Positions 41,909 through 54,307 are shown, counted from the stretch's first letter. The stretch: 64,000 bases of DNA from Phlebopus portentosus (GCA_037892935.1 JAYXKI010000008.1:1550001-1614000); one strand, 5' to 3'. A program made the numbers and translations. Notes: generated by a model not told the origin, from the sequence alone.

Positions 41909-43526
41909 TGAAGAGTTAGTCTGTAACTTGAGAACATACAGAGTCATTATGACCAGTTCCATGGTGTTCTGACTGGTTTCGCTCAGTTTCGACTGGTTTC
42001 GCTCAAACGAGTGGACTTAGCAAGAATGCTATAGTCCAGATGGCATGTGCACTGTTCTTTGATCAGCCATCAAGGTGGGAGAATCATAGCATTGAGTTTG
42101 CACATGTCGATCACAAGTCTCTGGATCTCAGATCCGCATTCCAGACAAAGAGATTTGACCCTGCAACCTCGTTCTCAGTCCCTCTCCTTTGTTAAACATC
42201 GCAGACTTACTTGTCAGGCTAGCCAAAGCCCTTCCGAGTTGTTTCCCTGAGTTCTGCTTTGTTCCGCTCAAAGAGATCCAGTTCCGAAGGTTTCGCTCAT
42301 ATTCTGACCTTTCTATATATGTCCCCTTTAATCCATTATGCTCTCGTTCCAGACATGCTCAGTATTGTTTCTTTTGACTTATGTGTCCCTTAAACCATTC
42401 ATATGCACTTCTCTCCTTTGTAGATAGCAATATGCATTCCCTTTTTCTTTATGACGTATGTTCTCTGACCAATGGGAAGCTCAGTCTTGGACATTTAGTA
42501 TAAATATAGCACAACTCTCGTAGTAGAGGGACAGCTTAGTTGGAGCTTAGCTAGGCAGTTCTCAGATCATCTCAAAGTCCCTTGACCTCTAGTCTACTTG
42601 TTCATAGTGGACTCTCTCGTCTCTATAGTCTAATATACAACATTTCATGTTCTGTACAGTCAATCAGTGATCTCTCTTTGCAGTAGAGCCATTTGTGCAT
42701 TCATATAGTTCGCTGTCATTGTATAAAGGCTCCTCTTACTTCTGTCACCTGAATTGAAACCTCCTTATGTGTTCTGAACAGTTTCGCCTAGTTTCGCTCG
42801 TAACCCAGTTACTTTGCGTGCCGCTTGCATTTGGTCTCGCAACACCTCCTCCTCTCCATTGTCATCGGGAAAGGACACCATATCACCCCCTTCCTCCTGA
42901 CATCCTCTCCCCATTTCCTCAAGTCATTGCCCAGCATTGTTCCGCATCATTTCGATTAGAAACAGTCGGTTCCATCTTCCCACACATATCCTTCGATTCT
43001 CTCGGTCCCCTTCCATCATTGTTTTGCACCTCCATCTCTCGCATCATATTTCGACACACTCAGCAATTGTCCTTCATCCATCATATCATGTTTCAAATTG
43101 TTATGTCACATTCCGACACTTTAGACTATGAGTGAGATCGACTGCAGTCGCTTACCAGTGTGTTAGCACAGTCGATTAGTCACATTCAGGTTGGTGGTTC
43201 AACTAGCATAGCTTAGTTAGTTTAGTTCTTGTGCCTTGGGTTAGTCGGCTTTAGTCCAGAGCTCGCAGCTGAGCTGGAGAGTTGATTTAGCCTTCACACT
43301 GCCACTGTCAATCTTGGAAGAAGTTCACCCTCAGAATTCTTCCTTGAGCGCTTCCCTCATATCCCCCAGTTCTCACCAAGCCCTTCCATTGTATATCCCT
43401 ATTTCCCTCTATTCCTTTGTGCCCTTAGCTCATGTGTAATTCTCTGCTGACCACTTGAAGGTATTCTAGGGCAGCCCCTTGAACTATACACTCCCTGTCC
43501 AGCATCAGAATGTTCACAGGATTTCA
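41909..43526 (+). repeat. 3' LTR of element B
   Basis: 1618 bp, alpha-type, from TGAAGAGTTAG to GGATTTCA. The next base begins chromovirus sequence of E on the opposite strand. Confidence 0.88.
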
Positions 43527-44784
43527 GCGGCAACGGGTATTTGTTCTTGACCATTCCTTCATTGAGCTTTCAGTAGTCTTGGATCGCTCGCAAGCTCCCA
43601 TCTTCTTTCTTGATAAAAAAGAATGGTGATGCCATTGGAGATTTTGACTGTCAGATACATCCTGATGCTAGGTTTTCTTCAATGAACTCTTTCATCACCC
43701 CTTGTTCTTTTGGCAACAATGGGTAGACCTTACAGTCGCTGGGTTTGAAATCTGGCTTCAAGTCAATAGCGTGGTCCCACATCTAGTGGTTTGGCAAACG
43801 TTCAAATGATTCCTCACTAAAGACATCGGCGTACTCTTCTAGGTAAGGTGGCCACTTTGCTGCTTCCTTCATCCTGACATTCCTCACATACTCATCATCT
43901 ATTTCTTCCTTTGACAACACTGAATCATATTCATCTGGACAGTGTGTGAACTTGACGGACCCAATTTTCCAGTCAATCTCTGGGTTATGTTTCTGTAACC
44001 AGTCATGACTGAGGAAAATGTTACTTGATGCCAGCGATGTGACCGCCAATCGGATCTCCTCTTCATGCTTGCCAAAGAACATCTGTACCACAATGTACTC
44101 TTTGATTAGCCCACCTTCATTGCTAGTACCATCAGCATTGAAGACTGGTCTAGGTCGGATATATCTTTGAGTCGGGAACCCGTATTGCTTAACAAAACCT
44201 TCATCAATGCAGGAGCCAGTGCATCCCAAGTCAATTAAAGCATGGGCATCAATGAAGTGTTCATCCTCAAGTCCCAGATTTGACAGATCGACTTCATCAT
44301 TGCCTGCGACCTTAGGATGTACGATACTGATAAAAGCATCCAGTTCTTTACCACCTGCCCTCCTGATGAACTGCTCTGCCTCCTCTATGCCTTTGCGCCA
44401 TACCTCAGCCACATGTCTGCCAACCACATCCCACACTGCTTTGGTAATGTTTGCCCAAGCAACAACGTTCTTACGGTAAGGTTCTTCCGCCACAACCTCA
44501 TTTTTTATAGTGGTTTGAGTTTGCTCCTCCTCTCTCAACTCGCCTGCTTGCGTATCTGCTCTTCTGACAAACAAATCCTCATAGACTTCGAAGTCGTCGT
44601 TGTTATCTTCAGATTTGTCTAGCAGCACATCGGTAAGGATCTTTCAAAGGGTGAAACCGTCACTGATATTTGCATCTTGATATTGTACAACGGGACAATT
44701 ATATTTTAATGAGTCCAACGAAAGGAGTCCTTTAGAAAACCGACCAGTCGTTCTGACGTCTACGCCTGGTCTTCTGGAAAACCC
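43527..44784 (-). pseudogene. Protease and N-terminal RT of element E
   Basis: Open from about 44628 to 43783 with HALIDLGCTGSCIDEGFVKQ (the catalytic DSG has become DLG) and PPYLEEYADVFSEESFERLP, matching chromovirus 1 pol. A stop follows at 43783, and further RT sequence (PFFFIKKEDG) continues in pieces to 43527, where B begins. The join from gag uses the conserved GGGTTTT heptamer (complement of 44778-44784). Confidence 0.83.
44748..44784 (-). promoter_or_regulatory. Conserved frameshift signal of element E
   Basis: Complement reads GGGTTTT, 6 nt, GACCAG, an 18-nt loop holding the gag TAG stop, then CTGGTC, as in chromovirus 1. Confidence 0.65.
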
Positions 44785-46208
44785 TCACCTTCCACTAGTT
44801 CCTCCAGCTCAGCAGGCACTGCTCGAATGTCGACCTCTTCAAAGGAGGATTCTTTCACTTAACCGAGCTCCTCGAGAAGCACCTCTCTGTCTTCTGGAAT
44901 GAAGGCTGCAATGATCACGCGTATCGCATTATGACCTCATGGGCATTCCCTGATGTAGTGGCCTACCTGACCACACTTGTAATAAGCACATGTATGACAT
45001 GCCTGGTTCATCATCACATCCATGGGCTGTCCTAAGCCTCTGTACATTACTCCCATTGCATCATGATGATCTTGGGCGGGGGGTACGAAAGGACGAGCTG
45101 CTTGTTGAGGCGGCATAGGACGTCTCATCGGTGGTGCCAGAGCTGGCTTTGTCACTGTTGAACTAATTGTCTTCCTCCAATGTTCAGCCATCAGGTCCCT
45201 GATTTGGCATTCGACCCTGTTGACCTTGATGGCAGCCTTCTTGAACTCTTCGTATGACATTGGTTCATTGGGCAATCTTATAATGCCCTTGACGACCTTT
45301 GGGTTTAGTGCCCTCTTCAGACGACTCATCAACCACTCATTGTGTGCCTCTGTTGCCAGACTAGTGTCTACTCGGCAGATGTCAAACTTGTTGAAGAACT
45401 CATCGGCATTGAGGTCTCCTTGGTACATTGCATCAAGTTGTTTGAAGGCTTTCTGAGACCTGGCGGGGTCATCGAACAATGTGTCAAGCTTCTTTAGGAA
45501 GGTGTCCCAGCCATCCGTGAATGTCAAGTTGCCATCCTCGTTGACTGCTCCACTAGTGTAACTTTCTGCCCAGCGAGCTGCAGCACCGCTCTTCATGTAC
45601 AACAGGGCAAACATAATCTTACTCTTGTTCGTTCTGAACTCTGATTTGGATGCGTAGATGTAAAGGCACAACTCTCGCTTGAAGTCCACATAATCGTGTT
45701 TGCCATCAAAATCTCTTGGTTTGGCGATGTAGACCTTCTTTGACACTTTTGAGCCTTGGTTCACACCTTCGCCTGCTGCTTGGAGTGCTAGTGTGACCGC
45801 TGTCACAAGGTCAGTCATCACTTCCTTCGACAATGACATCTCATGTTCTTCCTCTTTCTCTTCTTCTTCTTCTTCACTTGGTATGATCGGAGCTGGTTCT
45901 TGGAGCTTGCTGAACAACGATGAAGTAGCGATAGGGGGAGCTGATGCTGGGGCAATCAGTGTTGGTGGTCCTGGTAATGGAACTGTTGATTGTGTCAGGG
46001 TAGGGGGTGTGGGTTTGTCTACATTGTCTTCTTGTTTCACTCTCCAGTAGAGGGACTTTTCTCCCCTCTGGGAGTACCACCTCTTTGCTGATTTGTCCCA
46101 CCAGGCGTCGAAGATTTGATCGCCTGCTTTGATGATGTAGTGTCCTCATAAAATGCTCCATCTAGAGTTTGCCAGGAGAGCTGCTTGTTGGTCATCAGTT
46201 AGCTCCAC
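44760..46208 (-). pseudogene. Gag of element E
   Basis: Nearly full-length copy of chromovirus 1 Gag: the Trp-rich FDAWWDKSAKRWYSQ segment, acidic stretch, AKPRDFDGKHDYVDFKREL, and a zinc knuckle (YYKCGQVGHYIREC) whose first Cys is now Tyr. Internal stops (for example before GHYIIKAG) inactivate it. The ATG used as first ATG in chromovirus 1 (8526) is not present here, but the protein segment upstream of it is conserved. Confidence 0.85.
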
Positions 46209-46602
46209 CTTGATAGGCTGGGGGTGGAACGGGGATTGGAATACTGTTCAGATGGGACCAGCCTCAGATGATCGGCTCATCTTTGAAATTGATGACTAGA
46301 TGAAAAGCTCCGAGGTAGATAATGAACGAGATGCTAGTCAATGACTGAACTCTATGCATCACCCACGAGAACATTTGGTGCGAGTTCCAAAGGAGGGTGA
46401 TTCAGAGCACCATGGTGATATGGTTAGATGATTTTGGAAACTATCAGGACATGTCAAAGTCGATCGGACCTTGACAGGCAAGATAGGGGTGGCTCAGATA
46501 AATCTGGGATGGGCATGATCGCTGATCATCAATGTGTCTCCTACGTGGAGTAGCGATGAACGAGTGGTTAAACTACGGGTCTGAGAGTGGGTCTTTCTAT
46601 TA

Positions 46603-47029
46603 TGTTAGGCAGTGAGACTAACAGGCGTCGATCTTGAGACAGCTAATACAAACAACAAACAACTGGCTAAACACGAGTTGCTGGGCTGTATGCACCCTAT
46701 GTCAAAGTGAAGGTAAGTAGAATTCAATAAACTATTAATACAAGAGTAGATACCTATGTCAAAGTGAAGGTAAGTAGAATAGAAAGACAAGGAGATGAAA
46801 GAGTCAAACTATCTACTTATATAGACTTCGAGCATGGGAAAGGTCTACTCTAATGAGAAGTCACATGATGAAGGAATGGGGTGATTAGTGAGCATGATAG
46901 AACATCATGGAATGTTCTGGCAGGTGGATGAGTAAGTGTATAAGAAAAATAAAAATAAAAGAAAAGGAAAAGAATATTAAAATGAATGATGACATAAGAA
47001 AAGAAAAGGAAAATGTTCGAGTCCTTACA
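46603..47029 (-). repeat. 5' LTR of element E with self-priming PBS
   Basis: 427 bp. The complement starts TGTAAGGACTCG. The PBS AATAGAAAGAC (complement of 46591-46601) pairs with the LTR segment GTCTTTCTATT (complement of 46778-46788), exactly as in chromovirus 1. Confidence 0.87.
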
Positions 47030-47788
47030 GCTTTCTGGGATCTGGCGGGGTCATCGAACGACGTGTCAAGCTTCTTCAAGAAGGCATCCCAGCTGTCTAT
47101 GAATATTAAGTTGCCATCCTCGTTGACCACTCCACTGGTGTAACTTTCCACCCAATGGGCTGCAGCACTGCTCTTCATGTACAACAAGGTGAACATAATC
47201 TTACTCTTGTTCGTCCTGAACTCTGATTCAGATGCATAGATGTAAAGACACAGCTCTCGCTTGAAGTCCACATAATCGTGTTCACCATCAAAATCTCTTG
47301 GTTTGGTGACATGGACCTTCTTCGACGCCTTTGAGCCTTGGTTCACACCTTTGCCTGCAGCTTGGAGTCGCTAGTGCGACCACTGTTGCAAGATTGGTCA
47401 TTGCTTCCTTTGACAATGACATCTCATGTTCTTCCTCTTCTTCTTCATCTTCGTCACTTGGAATGATCAGAGCTGGTTCTCTAAGTTTGCTGAATGACGA
47501 TAAAGATATGATAGGGGGAGCCAGTGCTGGAGCAGTCGTTGTTGACAGCCCTGGTAAGAGGGCCATTAGTTGTATTAGGGTAGAGGGCATGGGTTCATCT
47601 ACGTCGCCTTCTTGCTTAGCTCTCTAATAGAGGGATTTCCCATCTCTGTCGGAGTACCACTTCTTTGCTGTTTCATCCCACCAAGCATTGAAGACTTGAT
47701 TCCCCGCTTTGACGATGTAGTGTCCTCATGAAGCGCTCCACCTAGAGTTTGCCGGGAGAGCTGCTCGTTGGTCATCAGTTAGCTCCAC
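47030..47788 (-). pseudogene. Gag N-terminal half of element F
   Basis: Chromovirus Gag fragment with VTKPRDFDGEHDYVDFKREL, FNAWWDETAKKWYSD and DTSFDDPARSQKA, truncated at 47030 where the LTR of E was inserted. It contains stops and a frame change near 47370. It retains the ATG corresponding to 8526 of chromovirus 1 (MALLPG). Confidence 0.85.
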
Positions 47789-48204
47789 CTTGATAGGCTA
47801 GGGGTGGAACAGGGATCGGGATGTTGTTTGGATGAGACTGGCTTCAGATAATTGGCTCATCTTTGAAATTGATGATTAGATAAAAGGCTCTGAGATAAAT
47901 GATGAACGAGATGCTAGTAGACAATTAAACTCTATGCATTACCCATGAGAACATTTGGTGTGAGTATCAAAGAAGGGTGATTTGGAGCGCCACAGTGATA
48001 TGACTGGTTAGTACTTTGGGTACTATCAGAATATGTTGGAGTCAATTGGACTTCGACGGGCAAGATAGGGGTTTGTTGTCTGCACAGTAGAGACCGGGTT
48101 TTGTTCAATGTCGTCCTTCGAAGATATACTTCAGGGGACATGTCACAGGCAAGCGCTCAATGATAACAGGATTGGGCATGAGCCAGAGGTAGGTCTTTCT
48201 ATTA

Positions 48205-48665
48205 TGTTAGGCAGACAGCTCAAAGGCTGAGTCAAGGCAGGCCAACACAATAACAAATAAGTGTAGATGAGATAATCCCAAGTACGTCGCTCTGGTCAAG
48301 ACAGCTAAGATGGGACTTAAGTCTAGACCGTCGAACACTATGTCAAAGTGAAGGTAAGTAGAATTCAATAAACTATTAATACAAGAGTAGATACCTATGC
48401 GAAGTGAAGGTAAGTAGAATAGAAAGACAAGGAAATGAACAAGTCAAACTATCTACTTATATAGACTTTGAGCACGGGAAAGGTCTACTCTAATGGGAAG
48501 TTACATGACAAAGGAATGAGGTGATTAGTGAGCATGATAGGACATCGTGAAATGTTCCGGCGAATGGGTGAATAGGCGCATAAGAAAAAAGAAAAGAAAA
48601 GGAAAAGAATATTAAAATAAATGATGATGTAAGAAAATAAAAGGAAAAGTGTTTAAGTCCTTACA
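48205..48665 (-). repeat. 5' LTR of element F with self-priming PBS
   Basis: 461 bp; outer end at 48665. The PBS (complement of 48193-48203) again matches the LTR segment (complement of 48418-48428). It is the right edge of the nested stack. Confidence 0.87.
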
Positions 48666-51555
48666 GAACAGTCCAGATGACCCACTGAAACAAGGGTTAA
48701 TAAAATTGTCTGATGTTTCCTATGCAAACACTGGACAAAATGATGTAAAACTTTATCAGAGCAGTGCCATTGAAAGGATCCACTCAAAAACTCGCATCAA
48801 GATTGACACAATTGGCAGATCAACAGGATCAGCATCACAAATGTGACTAGTAGCAGCCCAGCAGTCACTGGAGCCAAACTACTATTAATGCGACCAAGGC
48901 AATGGTCATAGGCATCAACAGCAATATACGGGCGCCTAAGAAGCATGCCACAAGTACGTAACCCTGTGGACTACTTAACACCGCCAACCGGTAATTACCA
49001 CCACTGATTTACTACTACCGACCATCACCTTAACACTGCTAACTAAACTCCCAATCTGACCCAATCAAAAGAAGTCAAGAAGTGATCAAAACTACTAGAA
49101 GCCTGAGAAGTCTAGAACATGACTACTAAAGCCTAATGCCTAAAGTTTAAAGGCTAATCCGAGCCCAATAGAGACATCACTAGCATTCCAGCACTGTCAG
49201 ACTTGTGCCCAAGTGTACATGGTCCTTTATGAGATATACTTTACAGTATGTCATGCTACAAGTGAAACACGTGACTGCCAAATTGAAGTCTAATATTATA
49301 TACAAGAAGTGTTGCATGCCAATCCACCAAATCCTATAATACCCAAGCAACATGAGGAACTTATTGTTACCACTCGAACCCCTTGAGCTACAGACCTAAT
49401 AACTTGGAGGATACTAGGATGGTACAAGCCAGAGCTGCACAACTTATGTCCAGCCTCTATAGTACAAGCGAACCTTTATTTACTAAGGAACGCAAACCTG
49501 GACACCAAGCAACTACAACTGGTACTCCAACGAAGGATATAGCAGTACATTTGTGACATTTGACTTCCAGGCAAAGCATAGCTAGTCATTCGAACATAAC
49601 TGCATCCCCCAGCTGAACTCATACAGTTCATGGTATACATTGGACCATACTCTACACCAACCCAACATCTCAATACCAATGTGCAAGTTGTGCTTACACC
49701 CTTTAGACTACAAGACAAACAGCGAAGAGTCACATATTGAGCTACTTACATTGCACCAAGACCTACAATCCCACCTGATGATAGAATTAACATCATAATG
49801 GAGCACTGATAGTGGAGCTTTCTATACTGGAACAGCACCTCTATTGTCTCAGTCAGCAACTCCACAGAATTCCATCATAGTGGAGATACATTGGAGCAAA
49901 GTGGTGCTCAGTGGAGCAGAATGATAAAGGAAGTGATGTAATGGTGGAGGGAAGTGGAGCAAGGTGGAGTAAAGTGGAGAGAAGATGAGTAAGAAATAGG
50001 ATGGAAAATAGATTATCTAGAAAGCATAAATAGTGTTAGAAGTAGGCCCTCTTTCCCCCATCTTTTGATCCTCTTAACACACTGGTAACATTGTCTTAAA
50101 CACACAATCCACTGTGTGCTTTGTACTACTATGCCTCTTGAAAATCCCAATCTGCTCTTACTCTACCTTGTCTCTGAAAGTATCCCTAACTAGGACTGCA
50201 ACTAGGAAGGATAGTAAGAGGACCATGTAGTACAGCTAAATGTAGGTAGATAGATCACCTCTGCACAACATGCCGCTGTTTAGGCAAAAGGATCAAAACT
50301 GGTGTAACCTCAGACCTACACCTCTAAAATTGGATCAAAAGATCACTTGCTAGTTTTAACACCACCTCTCGTGGGCAAGGTTCTTGGCTAGTGTGAGCTA
50401 GCACTTTTTTTTTTTTGAGTGCTAACTGATTATGAAATATGTAGAATTGACAGAGAAAAGTGTTATTTACTTAAGTTTTTGCTATTTTGGCTCAGACATG
50501 TCAGAGCACGTGAGATGCAGGATGTGACAAGACTTATGAGAAGGGCTGTAAACCTAAGATCTCTCCTTTATTACTTTATCTTTTAACATCAAAAGTCTGC
50601 ACCATAGAAGGTAGCAAAATATACTTCAATAAATTATGATCTAGATTTCTCTTCATAGTGATACACCTAAGGCAATTTATCCTAATAGTGAAGCAGTAAT
50701 TCTCAGCTTTCATTATTCTTTTACTTCACTTTTATTTTCCTCCAAGTATGATATGATTAATTAAAGAGACACTGTGCTATTTTAGTAAAATGCACTGCTC
50801 ATACTTCTCTATTAATACTGTACTGAGCTATTAAGTTCACAAATACAACTTCTACTTTAAATAATATTCTCCTGCATTTTAGAAACCTTCAGTTTCAACA
50901 AATTGCCTTTACTGTTTTCATAAGATTAATCTGATGATTTGTTAATATGACTCATTCTATCCAAATTGCTGAAAAAATTCTATTCTCATTGTCGAGTAAT
51001 ATATTGAAACAAAAGTTTCATTTTAAAAAAATCACGTGATTGAAAAGAACTGAAATTGTTACCATGCTATATGGTACTACCCACTAGTATAGTCAATATA
51101 AGTTGTTTCTTCCTTGACAAGATGATTAAAGAAACTTCAAATGTCTGATAATTTACAGCTGTTTGCATTAGTAATAGCACTCCCAAGTGTTTTTGAGTGA
51201 AGTAAAGTCATATTATAACACGTGATGAGTGGACTTAGTGAAAAGATTTGGTTGGATTCGAGGGTCAACAGCATCACAAAACCATCAGTTCCGACTCTTC
51301 TTCACTGAAACTTGATTTACATGTGTTACTCATAGAAAGAGAAAAGCAGAATTTTCCTCAATTGCAATATCTGATGTAGATCTCCTTGGGGTGACTTTCT
51401 GCCCACTACTACCTCAAGATTAGAAGACATTCAATTATATTCTATAAATCAATTCTTTTCTTTCAAATTTTAACAGACAGTAGACGATCAATAATTAATT
51501 TAGAAACTTCTTCTGAGCAATTTGGTTGAGAATTGAGCTCGGGACAAAATGGGTA
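48666..51555. other. AT-rich region without a recognised gene
   Basis: No frame here is convincing. A frame entering from the F LTR (to 48846) and one at 49476-49733 on the minus strand have no recognisable domain. 49790-49990 is rich in short GTGGAG(C/T)A repeats, and 50395-50425 has a small hairpin (TAGCAC, T-run, GTGCTA). It may be old transposon remains. Confidence 0.5.
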
Positions 51556-52214
51556 CAGGCAAATACCGGTCCTTTAAACACTACCATTCCTTTGAACACC
51601 TCACATTTCCTCACTCAACTCTTCATTTCTCACCACAAAAAAATTATGGTAGGTGCTTAATGTATCAATTGATATGTGTGTAAAATTTCAAAGAAAATGA
51701 GCAAGTTTTCGGGGCTGTGAAAATCAGATAGTCAATAATTTTGGGTGTAGTTGGTAGACCTAAGGCTAAACACAGTGTTCTCAAGCAATCTTTTTACATT
51801 TAATTGTACTTTTAAGCACTCTATCCAATAATGTAGCATTTCGACTGTCTTCACTCAAATTTTCATGGGAAAGCATGCACAAAATAAATTAATACAAGAT
51901 GGACAAGCAAAAAGTGTGACAGGTGAATAAAGGATTCATTTACATAATAAGATCAGCATTTGTTACACGATTAGGCGAGACTTGCCGATTTGTAATGTCA
52001 CATGGTGTTCAGAGGAGTGGTATTCTGTGACATTCTCTCTACTTTTTCATCTGTCCATATTTATTTTTTGCGGATATTTTTCATCTTGAAAATAATTAGG
52101 CATATAGATGACATGTAGGACTATCATTATATATATTAATATTGAGGGAAAGATGTGCACAGTAAGCTGTGCAGGTGTTTTGTATTGGGTGTTCAAAGGA
52201 CCGGTATTTGCCTG
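51556..52214. mobile_element. TA-flanked inverted-repeat element (mariner-type MITE)
   Basis: Terminal repeats CAGGCAAATACCGGTCC at 51556 and its complement ending at 52214, flanked by TA on both sides (51554-51555, 52215-52216). The 659-bp body has no transposase. A second internal inverted repeat (around 51583-51610 and 51995-52030) contains a similar GTGTTCA(A/G)AGGA motif. TA duplication suggests mobilisation by a Tc1/mariner or pogo transposase; this is inference. Confidence 0.72.
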
Positions 52215-52648
52215 TAGTACCTGAGAAAAGGTGGAAGGCATGCCAGATTTGGAGTTTTTACAGCGAAGTCCATTTTCCCATCTGCTTCCAAAACAAGTTT
52301 TCTTCGCTCAAAAAAAGTCCAGAGTGCCATTACTAATACAAACGGCTGTAAAATGTTACATGTGGAGAAATGCAAGCATCTTTTCCTTTGAGATTTCAAA
52401 TTTCTTTATGCATTTCTCACATGACTTTACTTGTAATTTAACCCCTTTTGATATTTCAAATTTCATTTGTCATCTAGTTATGAATTTTATTCCAGGTCTA
52501 AACACAGTTTGCTCGCTGTGAGATCTAAGGTAAGTTGGTCTGCAAAAACCTTGCCTGGTTTCTTACCTTAACTCTTTCTTTCCTGCATACTCTTCTCCGC
52601 CCCCGATCGCCCGCCCCTCGCCGCCCTCGCCCCCCGCCCGTTTTCGAC

Positions 52649-52741
52649 ATGTGCCGCTTATTAGCACCGACATCATGTCCTCCCACGCGGGGAACACCTC
52701 CCCATCACAAGTACAGCCAGCGCCGACATCCACATCTGTGA
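52649..52741 (+). promoter_or_regulatory. Upstream ORF overlapping the WOPR start codon
   Basis: ATG at 52649 opens a 30-codon frame that runs past the main ATG (52675) in another frame and stops at 52739-52741. If the mRNA starts upstream, it would lower translation of the main frame. The pyrimidine-rich segment 52565-52640 is a likely promoter/5' UTR. Confidence 0.45.
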
Positions 52742-54307
52742 ACTCCGGCGGATCCACAACTACTGTCGGAACCATAGGCTGGACAGAACCGCCATGGTGC
52801 GGCTGGATAAAGACAACAGGTGATGCGCTCATCATCCTCGGGGCCGCCCGACGTGGCTGGATCCCGCGCGTCACACGCCGACTCGTCGATGCTGAACGCA
52901 AGATGATCACCTCGGGCTCCGTGTTCGTGTTCGATGAAGATGAGAGTGGCATCAAACGATGGACAGATGGCTTATTCTGGAGCCCTTCGCGCATTTTGGG
53001 CAACTTCCTGCTCTATCGTGAAACCGACAAGCTTGGTGCCGGACACAGAGGCCGATCCGACAGAGATACCAATGAGGGAAGCTCTGGTTCACTCCTCGTC
53101 AGCGAACACGGTCAGTATTCTGATAGCAAGGACCATCAGAGTCTTAGCAGACCCAAAGGCGAGACTAGAGGCCTCGGTCTTGATAAGCATCGTGAACGTA
53201 GTCTGGTCGGCAGTCTCACCAATAGTCACAAGTTCAAACCAGACGGAATGATGAAGAAGGTGCCTGGCTAATTCTCTCCTCTGGAAAATGAATGTAGCTG
53301 ATTGTACAGACAACATTTCCCAGACGTTTTCTCTGACTATCGGCGGGGTTTCCCAGCACTTAATCTCGTATTACAAGATTGAAGATGTGGAACAGGGACG
53401 CCTGCGAACGCCGTCATCTCTCCCAGAGCTTGTGTCTCTGGATATATCCCCTGAATATCTAGACAAAACGCATTTCAGAAACCCGCCAAAAATCGAGATT
53501 GACCGTGATGGCATCCCGAGGTACCGTGGAGAGGCCGATGAAGCCGAATCGTCCCCAAGAGCAACGACCACGGCTGCCGTGTCAAATGGCCGACCTCTCT
53601 TGGCAGACTCCCGAGGCGACGCGGAGAATGAATTCTCTGGTAAACGAGCCAAGCGGTACGAACCCTATGGCAGCGGGATCAAACGCCCTCGGAAAAAGAC
53701 CACAATACAGACGTCCGGCGGTGATTCGCAGAGCAATCCATCGCAATCGCCTACTTCGACTATGGGCGTACAGGGTGCAGGTGCTGCGGGTGCTTATTCG
53801 GTCAGCGACCCTCAACACCCACAGTACCATCAATACGGCATGTCTTATTACTCACAGGGAATGTATCCAATGCCTCCGGCGGGGCACATGTATAACAATG
53901 CGACACCGGGTCAAGTGTATCCGCCTGCCCTTCCCATAGCGTCACCCACGTCGCCTGACTCGGCAAACAGTGCCAACAGCGCCGCTGTAGTAATGCCGAC
54001 TTCGCCTGCGCCTGCGCCGCAAGCGCTAAGCGGTGTTACTGCGCCAAGCCATGGCCAAGCACAGATGCTCTACCCAGCCTATACAGGAGACAACGCTCAG
54101 GCCGGAGGGAGTTATTCGTACTATCCCACGCAGTCCAGTCACTATGCACCATATGGCAGCATGGGATGGCCTACAACGTATTCCTATGCCCCTCAAGGTT
54201 TGTCCGGTGTACCGTCAAACAGCATCGGGAGGATCGAGGATGATGAGTCGCACGTCTTTATGAGAGCGAGCATGCAAGCTTCACAGGCCGTCGGTGAGGA
54301 CCACTGA
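52675..54307 (+). CDS. WOPR (Gti1/Pac2 family) transcription factor
   Basis: Two exons, 52675-53259 and 53324-54307, with a 64-nt GT-AG intron (phase 0), giving 522 residues. The N-terminal half of the WOPR domain is clear (GWIKTTGDALIILGAARRGW, SGSVFVFDEDESGIKRWTDG, WSPSRILGNFLLYRE), as is the second half after a variable loop (HKFKPDGMMKKTFSLTIGG, QHLISYYKIEDVEQGRLR, PEYLDKTHFRNPP). The C-terminal half is Tyr/Ser/Pro/Gln/Gly-rich, as in other fungal members, and includes a basic patch KRPRKKTT. WOPR proteins (Wor1, Ryp1, Gti1) are sequence-specific DNA binders controlling morphology or development; the exact role here is unknown. ATG 52675 is chosen as the first in-frame ATG; an out-of-frame ATG lies 26 nt upstream. 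It is the only complete host gene in the window. Confidence 0.93.

Larger units (their letters stand above)
28671..43526 (+). mobile_element. Element B: old family-alpha retrotransposon (3' half only in window)
   Basis: Integrase C-terminal half (28671-29596), convergent antisense gene (30052-31742 continuing at 41211-41779) and 3' LTR (41909-43526). It is interrupted by A on the left and by C at 31746/41207, with GTGC repeated on both sides of C. Its right LTR end at 43526 abuts reverse-transcriptase sequence of chromovirus E, so B itself inserted into E. The 5' half should lie left of the window beyond A. Confidence 0.85.
43527..47029 (-). mobile_element. Element E: old chromovirus, minus strand, 5' half
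   Basis: Same family as chromovirus 1. Reading leftwards from 47029: 5' LTR (46603-47029), PBS, gag (44760-46208), frameshift signal, protease and the start of RT, cut at 43527 by insertion of B. Its LTR abuts gag codons of copy F at 47030, so E inserted into F; the expected 5-bp duplication would be GCTTT (47030-47034). Confidence 0.85.

Noticed and set aside
38907..43526. Tandem duplication of an LTR plus flanking segment
   Set aside because: The two LTR copies are better explained by insertion of element C into B: GTGC is repeated at 31743-31746 and 41207-41210, and the antisense gene of B continues across the insertion.
53089..53150. Extra short intron in the first WOPR exon (GTCAGT to CTTAG)
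   Set aside because: It would be only 38 nt and not a multiple of three, and would break the reading frame into the second half of the WOPR domain.
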